Counted from the stretch's first letter, positions 7,274-16,758 are shown. The stretch: DNA of 64,000 nucleotides from Flavobacterium sp. LC2016-01 (GCF_009711135.1 NZ_WMIC01000011.1:1-64000); one strand, 5' to 3'. The notes: generated by a model from the sequence alone, not told the origin. Numbers and translations: made by a program.

Positions 7274-8095
7274 AAATATGGTCTAAAATGGAATCGGATT
7301 TTTTTCTCAGAAATTTTTCTCAGAAATTTGTGTCCAGAATTTTTTTCATCGATTTTGTTAGCGTAGTTTACGGACAAATCAGAGCTACGGGGAAGCAATG
7401 TGTACATTTTGGGGTATAAGGTTCGGAGGTAACTAACCCTCTTAATCCTTGTTTTTGCAGGGATGAGGGGGGATTTCATGGTCACGCAGTGGTCTGTTGA
7501 GGTACATTGCTCCATTTCGTGACCCCTCGCTTTTACAGGAGCATCTGTAGCCCTATCAGAACGCAATACGGTACTTAAAGGTACATGAAATAGCTGATAA
7601 GGTTTGATTACTCTCTCTTCATTCCTCTATCATATATGTTACTTAATATCCTATAGAAAAATAAGAGCTTAATCTCAGTAATAGCAAGACTTGAGAGCAT
7701 ATTGCCTCCTATGGGGCTATGCGCAGTTTGTGCTATTGACCAGAGCTGGATTCTCTCTACGTTGAAGTGTGTTGCAGTTGGTCTTTCCTTTCGTTGGAAT
7801 AGTATTGACAATCTTTACACCTAGGCTTGCTGTGCAACTGTGCCAGCCTTGCTAGTCTATCCTTTGTGTTTAACTGGTACGTGGGGAGTTTCCTCCAGTA
7901 GATAATCTTTGCACTTAGCCTTTTCCTTTCGTTGAAGTTAGTTTGATAATCTTTGAGTTGGATGAATCGATTTGTGTTGGAGTATTGTCTTATCCTTTAA
8001 CTTGTCTTTGTGGTCATCAAGACCACATAAGACATATCTTTCTTTGTCTCTCAGTTATCCGCTGTCTACTTCCGACAGCAATAACTTATATAGTT
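7274..8095. other. Gene-free, structure-rich part of the island
   Basis: No credible gene; the ORFs that can be opened here have unnatural composition and break off in repeats. It contains GGTCACG / CGTGACC inverted arms (7480-7486 and 7518-7524) and repeats of GATAATCTTTG-type text (near 7808, 7901 and 7940) with CCTTTCGTTG copies (near 7791 and 7926). A replication or transfer origin region is a reasonable guess because it leads into iteron-like repeats. Confidence 0.5.
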
Positions 8096-8098
8096 AAG

Positions 8099-8207
8099 TA
8101 CCGCAATATTACGGTATTTTGTTTTGCGGTATTGCTGATTTTAGTGGGTTTGTTACAATACCGTAGATGTGCGGTATTGTAAATTTTCTTGCCACTTACA
8201 ATACCGC
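8099..8207. repeat. Iteron-like repeats, candidate replication origin
   Basis: The 12-mer TTACAATACCGC occurs at 8196-8207, its exact complement GCGGTATTGTAA at 8171-8182, an 11-base match at 8153-8163, GCGGTATTG at 8126-8134, and TACCG / CGGTA arms at 8099-8116. The copies alternate in orientation within 110 bases and lie 260 bases upstream of an initiator-like gene. Such arrays bind plasmid initiators or partition and copy-control proteins. Confidence 0.65.
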
Positions 8208-8468
8208 TACTTTGCGCTATCATTGATTGTTATGATGGTCATGGATGTCTTATCATAAATAACACTTCAACGACCCAACCTGTACCTACCAGTTTATTTC
8301 AATAAGTATTGACCTTATCAATGAGTATCATTATACTTGAATATAACTAGCGGAGTAAACCGCTTCAACTAAAATCCCTAGTGCTGGGATAAACAGGAGT
8401 CGACACCTGCCCAGCTCTTAGTCTAGGTCAACGACTAAAATCATAACGCTAAGATAAAGCCCCACAAG
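8208..8468. promoter_or_regulatory. Leader region of the initiator-like gene
   Basis: Contains short hairpins AGCGG-agtaaa-CCGCT (near 8350) and ATCCC-tagtgct-GGGAT (near 8377), and two similar blocks, TCAACTAAAATC...GGATAAA and TCAACGACTAAAATC...GATAAA, about 65 bases apart. These may be binding sites or a structured RNA leader. No gene is seen. Confidence 0.4.
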
Positions 8469-9371
8469 ATGGAAAAGAAAAAACCAACCCAAGAAAAAAA
8501 GTACAATAGAATAACATTTCATGTAAAAGAAAGACAAGCAGGAACTTTCAGCCTAGTATCAAACACAATCCTATATAATAAAAACCTAACCCATTTCGAT
8601 AAGTTGCTACTTATTAGCATCCTAAGCGATGACGATACTTACATATTTAATGTTATGACGTATGCTAATCGATTTGGGTGTAGCGATGATACCATAGGTA
8701 AATCAATCAAAAGGCTTAAAAAGGCTGGGTATATCATGCAAACCCAAGTAGATAAACGCTTCAACATGTGGACATATAAAATAAGCGAATACGGAAACCT
8801 AAACCAACAATCCAAGCAAACGCCAGAATTGGAAGCCCCAGCGGTGGAAAACACATACGACCCATCCGAGCAAATATCATCAACGGAACACGTAAGCCAA
8901 ACAATACATGATTCAACCCTAACGGTTGAATCTGATGTTAAACCACTAGTTTTAAAAGACTATGCTAATTTAATTTTTGATGAGATTGACAAATCAATTA
9001 TGAACGACAAGGACGTTGATATTACAAATTGCATTGAGTATTTTAAGACTGCAATTGCTAATGGCACACTTAAAAGTGCCGACCAGCTAAACGTTGAAAA
9101 TATAAATCTGATAATAGAAAGGTTTATCATCAATGAACCCGTACCAGTTGCACCATCAAGAATAACTGAAACGGAATGCATTAAGATAATTGAAAACAAA
9201 ATGACAGGGGGAACTGTTAACCAACGCAAAGACACTCATAAGAAGGTATTGCAATGGTTTATTGATGCACAATACAACAAGACCCATGATGAAATTGAAG
9301 CCAAAACCTTTATAACACATCACATTAGCAAAACAGCAGGTCGAGAAATTGACCAAAAATATAATGACTAA
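8469..9371 (+). CDS. Winged-helix protein, replication-initiator-like
   Basis: A 300-residue protein with a basic N-terminus and a winged helix-turn-helix at about 30-115 (SNTILYNKNLTHFDKLLLIS... RFGCSDDTIGKSIKRLKKAGYI), as in HTH_36-type and plasmid RepA-like proteins. A low-complexity linker (about 120-160) and an acidic helical C-terminal half follow. No catalytic motif is visible. Its position directly after alternating iterons suggests it binds them to start replication or control copy number; a plain transcription regulator is the alternative. It is transcribed toward the restriction-modification genes. Confidence 0.6.
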   Translation: MEKKKPTQEKKYNRITFHVKERQAGTFSLVSNTILYNKNLTHFDKLLLISILSDDDTYIFNVMTYANRFGCSDDTIGKSIKRLKKAGYIMQTQVDKRFNMWTYKISEYGNLNQQSKQTPELEAPAVENTYDPSEQISSTEHVSQTIHDSTLTVESDVKPLVLKDYANLIFDEIDKSIMNDKDVDITNCIEYFKTAIANGTLKSADQLNVENINLIIERFIINEPVPVAPSRITETECIKIIENKMTGGTVNQRKDTHKKVLQWFIDAQYNKTHDEIEAKTFITHHISKTAGREIDQKYND

Positions 9372-9481
9372 GAATAACAATTCAATTAATATTGATACCG
9401 AGTGTACTTTAAAAAGGGTTGGGAATATTGATAATACCATTTTTAAATAGATAGGTTATATTGTTATGAAAAAAATATAAT

Positions 9482-9524
9482 TTAATCTTTACGGATCGTG
9501 CGATGCACGATTCGAAAAGATTAA
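9482..9524. promoter_or_regulatory. 43-bp hairpin/palindrome before the methyltransferase
   Basis: TTAATCTTT (9482-9490) and AAAGATTAA (9516-9524) enclose ATCGTGC (9495-9501) and GCACGAT (9505-9511), making an almost continuous 20-bp stem with a GAT loop. It has no T run, so an operator or RNA stem is as likely as a terminator. It contains one GATC (9494-9497), the site expected for the neighbouring Sau3AI-like system. Confidence 0.6.
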
Positions 9525-9577
9525 TAGTATAAATAAAATTCAAAATTATTAATTCGTATAAATTGTTACTAATTGAA

Positions 9578-9585
9578 TACTTTTG
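9578..9585 (+). promoter_or_regulatory. Candidate -7 box of the restriction-modification operon
   Basis: TACTTTTG matches TAnnTTTG, 30 bases before the methyltransferase ATG. The -33 region holds several TTG triplets but none at ideal distance. Confidence 0.4.
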
Positions 9586-9614
9586 TGAATCGAATAAATT
9601 TTTTAAATAGATAA

Positions 9615-10895
9615 ATGGTTATGAAGGTTAAAGTTGTGGAATTGTTTGCTGGTGTTGGTGGATTTAGACTTGGATTAGAGGGATGGAATGGTAAATCTGC
9701 ATCTAGCTTATATAAACAAAAAGTAAACTCTTCATACGAAGTGGTGTGGAGTAATCAATGGGAGCCTTCAACTAAAATACAGCATGCTTCAATGGTTTAT
9801 GAAAATAGATGGGGCAAATTAAATCATAGCAATGAAGATATTGCTTCTGTTGATGTGAGCAAGATACCAGACCATGATTTGCTAGTAGGAGGATTTCCAT
9901 GCCAAGATTATTCGGTAGCAACAACTTTAAAAAATTCAAAAGGATTACTAGGAAAAAAAGGGGTTTTGTGGTGGTCAATTCATAAAATTCTAAATGAGAA
10001 GGAAATCAAACCAAAATACTTACTACTTGAAAATGTTGATAGGCTTGTAATTTCTCCATCCAGTCAAAGAGGAAGGGATTTTGCAATTATACTACAAAGT
10101 TTAAATGAATTGGGATATGCTGTTGAATGGAGAATAATTAATTCTGCCGAATACGGCATGCCACAAAGAAGAAGAAGAATTTTCATTTTAGCATACCACA
10201 ATACTTCGGAAACTTTCAATCAAATGTTGGAATCGGATTCATTAGAATGGATTCTTGAAAAAGGAACAATAGCAGATTCTTTTCCTATTTCAATTGATAA
10301 CAAAAAAAGTTATAACGTTTTTCAATTAGATAACGATATTGTCAATATATCTAATGAATTTAACAAAGGCGGGAAAAAAAGTTCTTTTGAGAATACTGGT
10401 ATTATGATTAATGGACAGGTTACAACTGTAAAATCAGTACCTAGTTATGAGGATAAGTATGTTACCCTTAGAGATATTGTTTTATCAGATAGAGTTGAAG
10501 AAGATTACTATATTAATGAAGAAGAGCTTGAGAAATGGACTTATCTTAAAGGAGCAAAAAGTCATTCAAAAGTCAATGCTGAGGGCTTTGAATACAAATA
10601 TAGTGAAGGTAGTATGAGTTTTCCTGACTCTTTAGACAAGCCTGCCAGAACAATAATAACAGGCGAAGGAGGTAAGTCGCCTTCTAGATTTAAGCATGTA
10701 ATTAACACCGCAAATGGATATCGTAGGCTATTACCAATTGAATTAGAGAGATTAAATATGTTTCCCGACAATCATACGGAACTAGCTGGTGTTTTGCCGA
10801 CCAAAAGAGCATTTTTTATGGGAAATGCTTTAGTTGTTGGAGTTATTGAAAAATTAGGCATATCACTACAAAAAAAGATAGATGGAAGATTTTGA
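9615..10895 (+). CDS. DNA cytosine-5 methyltransferase, Sau3AI-type
   Basis: Transfers a methyl group from SAM to cytosine C5 in its recognition site. The conserved motifs appear in order: I ELFAGVGG (9-16), IV GGFPCQDYS with catalytic Cys96, VI LLLENVDRL (137-144), VIII GMPQRRRRIF (181-190), a variable target-recognition region, then IX (RRLLPIELERLNMFP) and X (GNALVVGVIEKL). 426 residues is normal. The partner endonuclease gene overlaps the end by 14 bases. Because that partner is a MutH/Sau3AI-type enzyme, GATC is the predicted site. The start could also be the ATG two codons later. Confidence 0.95.
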   Translation: MVMKVKVVELFAGVGGFRLGLEGWNGKSASSLYKQKVNSSYEVVWSNQWEPSTKIQHASMVYENRWGKLNHSNEDIASVDVSKIPDHDLLVGGFPCQDYSVATTLKNSKGLLGKKGVLWWSIHKILNEKEIKPKYLLLENVDRLVISPSSQRGRDFAIILQSLNELGYAVEWRIINSAEYGMPQRRRRIFILAYHNTSETFNQMLESDSLEWILEKGTIADSFPISIDNKKSYNVFQLDNDIVNISNEFNKGGKKSSFENTGIMINGQVTTVKSVPSYEDKYVTLRDIVLSDRVEEDYYINEEELEKWTYLKGAKSHSKVNAEGFEYKYSEGSMSFPDSLDKPARTIITGEGGKSPSRFKHVINTANGYRRLLPIELERLNMFPDNHTELAGVLPTKRAFFMGNALVVGVIEKLGISLQKKIDGRF

Positions 10896-12330
10896 AAGCG
10901 TTGACAATTTAAAGGAATTTTATAGAAATTTTGAAAATTGCACTTTAAGGGATTTACATGATTATATTTCTGCCACATATCCCGAAATAATTCTTACCCC
11001 CAACAAGGGAATTGCGGGTCAAGTACTAGAAGCAATCATAGGGAATGCTCCAAACTCTAATCCTCAAGCGGATGTTCGTGGTATTAATGTAGAATTGAAA
11101 GTTCTTCCTTTAAGAGAAATAAGTAAAAAGATTCAACCGAAGGAAAGGTCTAAAATTAAATCACTAAACTATAATACCATTACTAGTGAACAATGGACTA
11201 CTTCTGAAGTAAGGAAGAAAATGGAAAAGATGCTTTTTCTTCTCTATGAACATCCAACTGGGAAGACATATCTTGACTGGGAAGAATTTATTTTTAAAGG
11301 AACTCTTCTTTACGAAATTGAGCATGAAAATGAAAATCTAGTCCAAGAAGATTGGGAACAAATTAAGCTGAAAGTTGTTGATGAAATTGCCGAAAGTATT
11401 TCTGAAGGTGATGGGAAAATTTTAGGAGCATGTACATCTGGAAGTGGCAAGTTAATTCCTTATGGTAAGGATAAACTAGCAAGAGCAAAACAAAGAAGCT
11501 ATAGTCTAAAGCATAGCTACATGAAATTCTTTTATGAAGAAAAAATACAAAAGCAAAAATATGCATCATTAAATTTAGTAGCAGAAATTACTCCAGAGGA
11601 TTATGTTTTAAACAAACTTAATGATGAACTGCGAGGAAAAAACTTAGAAGCTGTAGTAAAGAAGTATAAAGTGGATTTTTCTCCTAAAGCAAAATCGTCT
11701 TTTCGTCTTTTAATCAATAGGGTACTAAATGTTGCTGACAACAAAAAAATACTTGAACTGGAAGAGAATGGTATCGAAATCAAAACAGTTCCTGTTGACC
11801 CAGAAAAAAAGCCTTGGGAAGCAATGTCTTTTCCAAAGTTCAGTTTAGTAGATTTAATCGTTGAGAAATGGGATATTGATGAAGATGAAGAAGAAGGAGA
11901 AGCAGTTTTTAAAAACATCATATCTAATGGGTTCATTTTTATCACTATCATTAAGGAGAAAGAAAAGTATCTTAAAGATGGCAAAATAGAAGAAAGATAC
12001 AGAGACTGGAAAACATGGACAATTGGAGAATCAGTTTACTGGAAAGCTTCTGATGCTGAATTGTCCACTATTGAAGATGAATGGAAGAGAGCTCAGGAAA
12101 TTGTTAAAAACGGAGTGCAAGTAGAAACTGTTATGCATGGTTCTAAACCAAGACAAAAAAACAACCTCTTAAAATCTAGCAGTACAGAAATCATACACAT
12201 ACGTCCTCACGCTCAAAATTCTGATGATATAGATTTGCCTTACTATGAATATACTGGAAATAAAATTAGAATCTCTTGGCAAAGCTTTTGGTTAAATAAG
12301 AGCTTTATAGAATCAAAAATCAAGGCTTAA
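10882..12330 (+). CDS. Type II restriction endonuclease, Sau3AI/MutH family
   Basis: Cuts DNA not protected by the partner methyltransferase. The N-terminal MutH-like domain has NKGIAGQVLEAIIG with Glu50, then Asp64 and ELK (Glu71, Lys73), the same D-x6-E-x-K spacing as MutH. 482 residues matches Sau3AI, which is a fusion of two MutH-like domains; the C-terminal half (from about 270, including the KPWEAMSFPKFSLVDLI and YRDWKTWTIGESVYWKA segments) would be the second, non-catalytic, DNA-binding copy. GATC specificity is inferred. Start and stop overlap with the methyltransferase gene implies coupled translation. Confidence 0.9.
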   Translation: MEDFESVDNLKEFYRNFENCTLRDLHDYISATYPEIILTPNKGIAGQVLEAIIGNAPNSNPQADVRGINVELKVLPLREISKKIQPKERSKIKSLNYNTITSEQWTTSEVRKKMEKMLFLLYEHPTGKTYLDWEEFIFKGTLLYEIEHENENLVQEDWEQIKLKVVDEIAESISEGDGKILGACTSGSGKLIPYGKDKLARAKQRSYSLKHSYMKFFYEEKIQKQKYASLNLVAEITPEDYVLNKLNDELRGKNLEAVVKKYKVDFSPKAKSSFRLLINRVLNVADNKKILELEENGIEIKTVPVDPEKKPWEAMSFPKFSLVDLIVEKWDIDEDEEEGEAVFKNIISNGFIFITIIKEKEKYLKDGKIEERYRDWKTWTIGESVYWKASDAELSTIEDEWKRAQEIVKNGVQVETVMHGSKPRQKNNLLKSSSTEIIHIRPHAQNSDDIDLPYYEYTGNKIRISWQSFWLNKSFIESKIKA

Positions 12331-12424
12331 ATTAAGTTTTTGTTTTATTTAATTTATTGAAAGCATACGATAATCTCTTCAAATCCTCAATAAAAAGGTT
12401 CGACAATTCAACTGTAAAGGGTAC

Positions 12425-12456
12425 AAAAACCTCTTCAGCAATGAAGAGGTTTTTTT
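12425..12456. terminator. Terminator after the endonuclease gene
   Basis: Perfect arms ACCTCTTCA (12429-12437) and TGAAGAGGT (12442-12450), GCAA loop, A run before and T run after. It separates the endonuclease gene from the convergent YobI-type gene; the remaining spacer (12331-12604) has no gene. Confidence 0.85.
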
Positions 12457-12604
12457 GGTTTTATATTATCCCAAAGCTCAACTATTTTAAAAAAACAATG
12501 TGCTTTTCCAATTCAAAGTATTAAAAATCGATTAGTATTGACGCTAACAAAACATCATATCATTCTTCTACGATGTAAATTTTTAATCCTTTTGATTATT
12601 AAGT

Positions 12605-15600
12605 TTATTTCCCCTTAATCTTTAAAAAGATTAAATTATCCTCCGTATTAAAATTTCTAATTACTTTTTTGCTTTTTAGTAATTGTGCAAATTCAGTATT
12701 AAAAGGATTGTTTTCGATTTCCACGATATGTTGATCATAAATTTCAGAATATGGTTTTCCCATCAAAATTATAAAAGTTGCCAAAATATCATCGAAATCA
12801 CTTGATCGTATTATTTTATAAATTGTCTCTTTATCAAGAGACAGTTCATTTAAAATCTCAATAAACTTTTCTTTATTTTCTTTGATAAATTTCAACAGTA
12901 ATTCATTGTATCCATTATTAATAAAATCGAAACTATGCTTATCCATTTCAACAAACTTGAAATCAATTAACAACTCCATTTTATCAGTCGGAACACTACC
13001 AAAATCCTTTAATTTAATTTCAATTGATAGAAAACAAATTATCAAAAACTGAAAAGCTTCAAGTTTTATTCTACTATTGGCAAATTTAACAAAGAAAGGA
13101 TAAGCTCTTGCGTCTCCCTTAAGGTCAAAATCATCATTAATAAGTTGTAAATAATTTACAGAGTTGTTTAAAAAGTCAAATAAATCTTCATCAATTATAT
13201 TTTCGCACTTAACAAAATATGCCAAAATATTATCCCAGCTAATAGCGAGTTTTCTCTCTTTTATTAAAATATTCCAAAATTCCTTATCTTGAATTTCATT
13301 GATATCATTAATAACATGTTTATTTTTGCGTAAGATTTCCTCTCTAAAATCTATTAAAGACTCTTCATTTAATAATTTTAATAAGGCAGTTTCACTTTCA
13401 TTATTATTCTCTTCTAATTTAGAATAAACATTGTTATAATAAGTTGAAATATTATCATTAATGTAATTTATTAATGGACTGCAACCCGATTCTAATATTG
13501 CAGTATAATTAGGCCTATCTAATGAATCAGAAAATTTCATATCTGAACAATATGCCATAATAAAAAATCGAATCATGTTTTCATTAATCAGATAATAATT
13601 ACTTTGATAAACAAAGGGAGTAAATTCATTTTCTGCAGTTTTTAAACTAGAAAATTTTACATTTTTACTAATGATAAAATCTTTAACTTTAACAATGCTA
13701 ATTAAAGGATCGTGAAATACATTTAAATCATCAAACTCAGAAATATAATTTGTCAATACATTGTTAGAATCCATTTTAACTATTTCTTCACTGGCAAAAT
13801 TGATAAAAAATAGTCTAACATAACTCATTCTTTTCTCTTCTGTAAAATTTCCCTTTACAAAAATTATATCTATCAAATCATCTTTTAAATTACAAACTTT
13901 TTTAAAGAAGTAATTCACATTATTACTGCTTCCATAATGCACATATCCATCCATGAATTTTACAAATTGAGCACTTCTATTGCATATGTGATTAATTATA
14001 AGCAAAGACTTTTGATCTTTCCCTTTTTCAATTACATAGTCTAACAAGCTGAAATTCATGATTGAATCCTTCGAAAAATTCGCTTCTTTAATTTTATTTT
14101 GACTCAGAAGAGCTTTAATATCATCTAATTTATAATCGAAAGCTAAGGGTCTATTATTAGTAAAACTCAATAGAAAATCAGTATCAACTTTAGAGACATT
14201 GCCATCTTTTCTCGAAATATAAATTTCATAATCTTCGTCAATATATCCTTCATTAACTAAATATTTAACCAGATCATAATTATTGATTACATGTGTTTTC
14301 TTCTTTTCAATTTTAAAGATTCCATCAATACAATCGAAATTTAAACAATTATCATAATAACTTAATGTAATTAAGTCTTTCAATCGTTTTGAAGAATAGC
14401 TGGCTATTTCAGCTTTCCTTCTTTCGATATTTTGATTCAATTGAGAGGAATTGCTTTTTTCTTTATTTAAAATAAATTTTAATCGTTCATCATAAGATTT
14501 TTTATTTTCAAATGAAGTTTCAATATCTTTAAATGAAATACCTGTCTCCGTTTTTATAGAATATTCACCTATCAAAGTGATATTTTTACTTTCCTTAAAA
14601 ATCTCAAATTTCTCGTCAGAACCAAGTTTTGCTACCGATAATCTTTCATCAAAATATGGCATTCCTTTATTTGACAAACCTTTTTTATCAACTAAATCAA
14701 AAAATTTAAATATATATAAAGCTTTTAACTCGTAAATATTACTAAGAGTTTCTTTTTGGGAATCATCCTTTATTTTCTCATAATTTGTAATTTCTTCTTC
14801 TAATAGTTTAATTTTCTCGGCGAATAATGTACTTACATTTCTAAAAAGATTATATACAAATCCTTTACGATTATTTAGATTTTCAAAATCAGCAGGCTCT
14901 ACATTTTTATAAACTATTATGGCTAATAATTTTTCACCTGCTAACTCTTCTCCCAAAACTTTTTTATATACAGTATACTCGTTGATTATTGAGTTCAAAA
15001 GTCTTTTATCAGTTAGATACCTTGAAACTTCTTCCAAAAATGTTTTATCCACACCTGAAATGTTGTCGATTAAGGTTTTACTGGAATTAGTATAATTTAT
15101 AATAGGTATTACAGGAATTATAAAATCAAAAAATTTAGTTCTTTCGTCTTCTTTAAAAATATCATCATTAACAGCGTATATAAAAGTAACTTTGCCCCTT
15201 TTTTTAATTGGCTCGTAATTATTAATTAGTTGATTAATCTCTCTTAATTTAATAAAGATTAAAGTTTCCTTGTACCTATCAAGGTCTTCAAAAAAAACAA
15301 CCTCTATTTTTTTCCTTTCAAAAAAATAAAGAATTTCATCTATCTCATTTTCAAAACTAATGGTTTTCTTGTCCTGATTATTGTCTACATCAACTTCACT
15401 AAATTTAATTTTACTAATTTTAAAATTTAAAACAAAATTCATTAATATATACAAAACACAAAAGCTTCCTAAACTAAAAATAATTAGGTAAATTAGTTTA
15501 ATATATTCCTGATAATTTTGAGAGTAAAAAATTTCGCACAACAACTTATTTCCAGAAACATATAAGAGGGAAATTAACCAAAGCGCAAAAAGGAATGTCT

Positions 15601-16111
15601 TTGTCTTAACCCATTTTTGGTTGACAATTCGTTTAAAACGTGATTCCGGAATTGTATCATGCTCAACGCTATAAAACAATTGTTTAAGTATACATAGTTC
15701 AATTGCTTTAATATCCTTAAGTTGCTTACCATCGAAAGTTGCTAAAGAAATATTTAAACATTCCAATTCTGAAAATTTGTTTTCGAACGTTGAGATAATT
15801 GAACTTTTCCCAGAACCATACGATCCTGTAAGTGCCACATTCTTAACTTTTGGATTATCAACACTAAATTTCATAATATCGCTATACTTGTCTTCATTAT
15901 CATCAAGTATAACAGGAGAAAAATCTTTTAAGTTATCTTCATTCGAAAATTTATTTTGCAAATAATTTCTTTTATACCAAAAAGCAAATTTTCTAAAAAT
16001 GATTATTGGCTTATCTTTAAAAATAGTATAGACTATTGAATTTGATGTTTTTTTTGTATTTGGTTCTTGTGAATTACTTTCCTTTGAATCTTCATTCTTT
16101 GATTTACTCAT
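12605..16111 (-). CDS. YobI-family membrane P-loop NTPase
   Basis: A 1168-residue protein resembling Bacillus YobI. From the ATG at 16111: a charged N-terminus, Walker A GSYGSGKSS at about 96-104, two membrane segments at about 171-188 and 206-228 lying between Walker A and Walker B, Walker B VVFFEDLDRY at about 271-280 followed by the family segment FIKLREINQLINNY and a sensor-like FIYAVNDD. The remaining 800 residues are helical repeats without a recognised enzyme domain. The frame is open to a TTG at 16147, but the ATG is preferred. YobI-type proteins are predicted conflict-system NTPases; an anti-phage or abortive-infection role next to a restriction system is inferred. Confidence 0.8.
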   Translation of the reverse strand: MSKSKNEDSKESNSQEPNTKKTSNSIVYTIFKDKPIIIFRKFAFWYKRNYLQNKFSNEDNLKDFSPVILDDNEDKYSDIMKFSVDNPKVKNVALTGSYGSGKSSIISTFENKFSELECLNISLATFDGKQLKDIKAIELCILKQLFYSVEHDTIPESRFKRIVNQKWVKTKTFLFALWLISLLYVSGNKLLCEIFYSQNYQEYIKLIYLIIFSLGSFCVLYILMNFVLNFKISKIKFSEVDVDNNQDKKTISFENEIDEILYFFERKKIEVVFFEDLDRYKETLIFIKLREINQLINNYEPIKKRGKVTFIYAVNDDIFKEDERTKFFDFIIPVIPIINYTNSSKTLIDNISGVDKTFLEEVSRYLTDKRLLNSIINEYTVYKKVLGEELAGEKLLAIIVYKNVEPADFENLNNRKGFVYNLFRNVSTLFAEKIKLLEEEITNYEKIKDDSQKETLSNIYELKALYIFKFFDLVDKKGLSNKGMPYFDERLSVAKLGSDEKFEIFKESKNITLIGEYSIKTETGISFKDIETSFENKKSYDERLKFILNKEKSNSSQLNQNIERRKAEIASYSSKRLKDLITLSYYDNCLNFDCIDGIFKIEKKKTHVINNYDLVKYLVNEGYIDEDYEIYISRKDGNVSKVDTDFLLSFTNNRPLAFDYKLDDIKALLSQNKIKEANFSKDSIMNFSLLDYVIEKGKDQKSLLIINHICNRSAQFVKFMDGYVHYGSSNNVNYFFKKVCNLKDDLIDIIFVKGNFTEEKRMSYVRLFFINFASEEIVKMDSNNVLTNYISEFDDLNVFHDPLISIVKVKDFIISKNVKFSSLKTAENEFTPFVYQSNYYLINENMIRFFIMAYCSDMKFSDSLDRPNYTAILESGCSPLINYINDNISTYYNNVYSKLEENNNESETALLKLLNEESLIDFREEILRKNKHVINDINEIQDKEFWNILIKERKLAISWDNILAYFVKCENIIDEDLFDFLNNSVNYLQLINDDFDLKGDARAYPFFVKFANSRIKLEAFQFLIICFLSIEIKLKDFGSVPTDKMELLIDFKFVEMDKHSFDFINNGYNELLLKFIKENKEKFIEILNELSLDKETIYKIIRSSDFDDILATFIILMGKPYSEIYDQHIVEIENNPFNTEFAQLLKSKKVIRNFNTEDNLIFLKIKGK

Positions 16112-16246
16112 GGTTTTGGAATCTATTTTTGTTTGCAATATATTCAAATATTCTCGTTGTTTTAACAGTAAAAACCCCTAATAAAAATTAATTAAAGCAA
16201 ACATATTAGCGAATTTAAATTCCTGCACTAAACAAACTTAAAACAC

Positions 16247-16717
16247 TTACATATTTAAAACCTCGCAACTCGCTTCATGCAAAACCGGAAAATTGCAAGA
16301 ATTTGCAATAAAACATAATTGATTTGCCTTAAAATGTAAGTCTAAAGCCAATTCTATTTGATCTGGATTTGAGATTTTCACTTTCGGAAATAATTTTACT
16401 TCAACAAAACGTCCGCTTCCATCTGGAGAAACTTCGAGTGTTGCTTCGGCATTGTCTGAATATTCATGAACTTCTATTCCATTTTGAGAGCAAACATATA
16501 AATAGGACATCATGTGGCAGGAAACCAAACTGCTTAACAACAAATCTTCAGGATTATATAACGACGGATCGCCTTTGAAAGCTTTGGCTGCTGAAACGTC
16601 TAAAGTTGGTTTTCCTTCAATTTTAATTTGATGGGTTTTGCTGTAGAATCTTTTAGATAATTCCTCAGTTTTTGAAATCCAATTTAATTGTGCCTTAAAT
16701 AAATGTTTAATCGACAT
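16247..16717 (-). CDS. OsmC/Ohr-family peroxiredoxin-like protein
   Basis: A 156-residue OsmC-fold protein, likely a thiol peroxidase for organic hydroperoxides in the cytoplasm. The two conserved Cys are in LLSSLVSCHMMSYL and FIANSCNFPV, the pair that forms the redox-active disulfide. The YNPEDLLLSSLVSCH motif is typical of the OsmC-like (YhfA/SACOL1771-type) branch more than of true Ohr. A single gene; likely the first ordinary chromosomal gene right of the island. Confidence 0.9.
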   Translation of the reverse strand: MSIKHLFKAQLNWISKTEELSKRFYSKTHQIKIEGKPTLDVSAAKAFKGDPSLYNPEDLLLSSLVSCHMMSYLYVCSQNGIEVHEYSDNAEATLEVSPDGSGRFVEVKLFPKVKISNPDQIELALDLHFKANQLCFIANSCNFPVLHEASCEVLNM

Positions 16718-16758
16718 ACTTGTTTTATTTATGATAAATAATTCTTCCTTTTAAACAT

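Larger units (their letters stand above)
4142..16200. mobile_element. tRNA-Leu-anchored accessory island, right end unresolved
   Basis: The left end is supported by the recombinase gene running into tRNA-Leu. Content: two serine recombinases, two small ORFs, an iteron-like region with an initiator-like protein, a restriction-modification pair and a YobI-type NTPase. No conjugation or relaxase gene is visible, so it resembles an integrated plasmid-like or mobilizable element rather than a full ICE. The right boundary is inferred from the return to ordinary genes (OsmC at 16247). An alternative end near 12400-12460, before the YobI gene, cannot be excluded. Confidence 0.5.

Noticed and set aside
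7267..7811. Two minus-strand open frames of 99 and 67 codons
   Set aside because: Unusual composition (many Arg, Ser, Thr and Cys), no start context, and they lie in a repeat- and hairpin-rich region; more likely non-coding origin-type DNA.
7943..8182. Plus-strand 79-codon hydrophobic frame
   Set aside because: It runs straight through the iteron-like repeats and has a Cys-rich, atypical composition; the repeats explain the open frame.
5880..9614. CRISPR array or tRNA copies in the island
   Set aside because: The repeats are short, alternating or degenerate with no uniform spacers, and no complete second tRNA is present.
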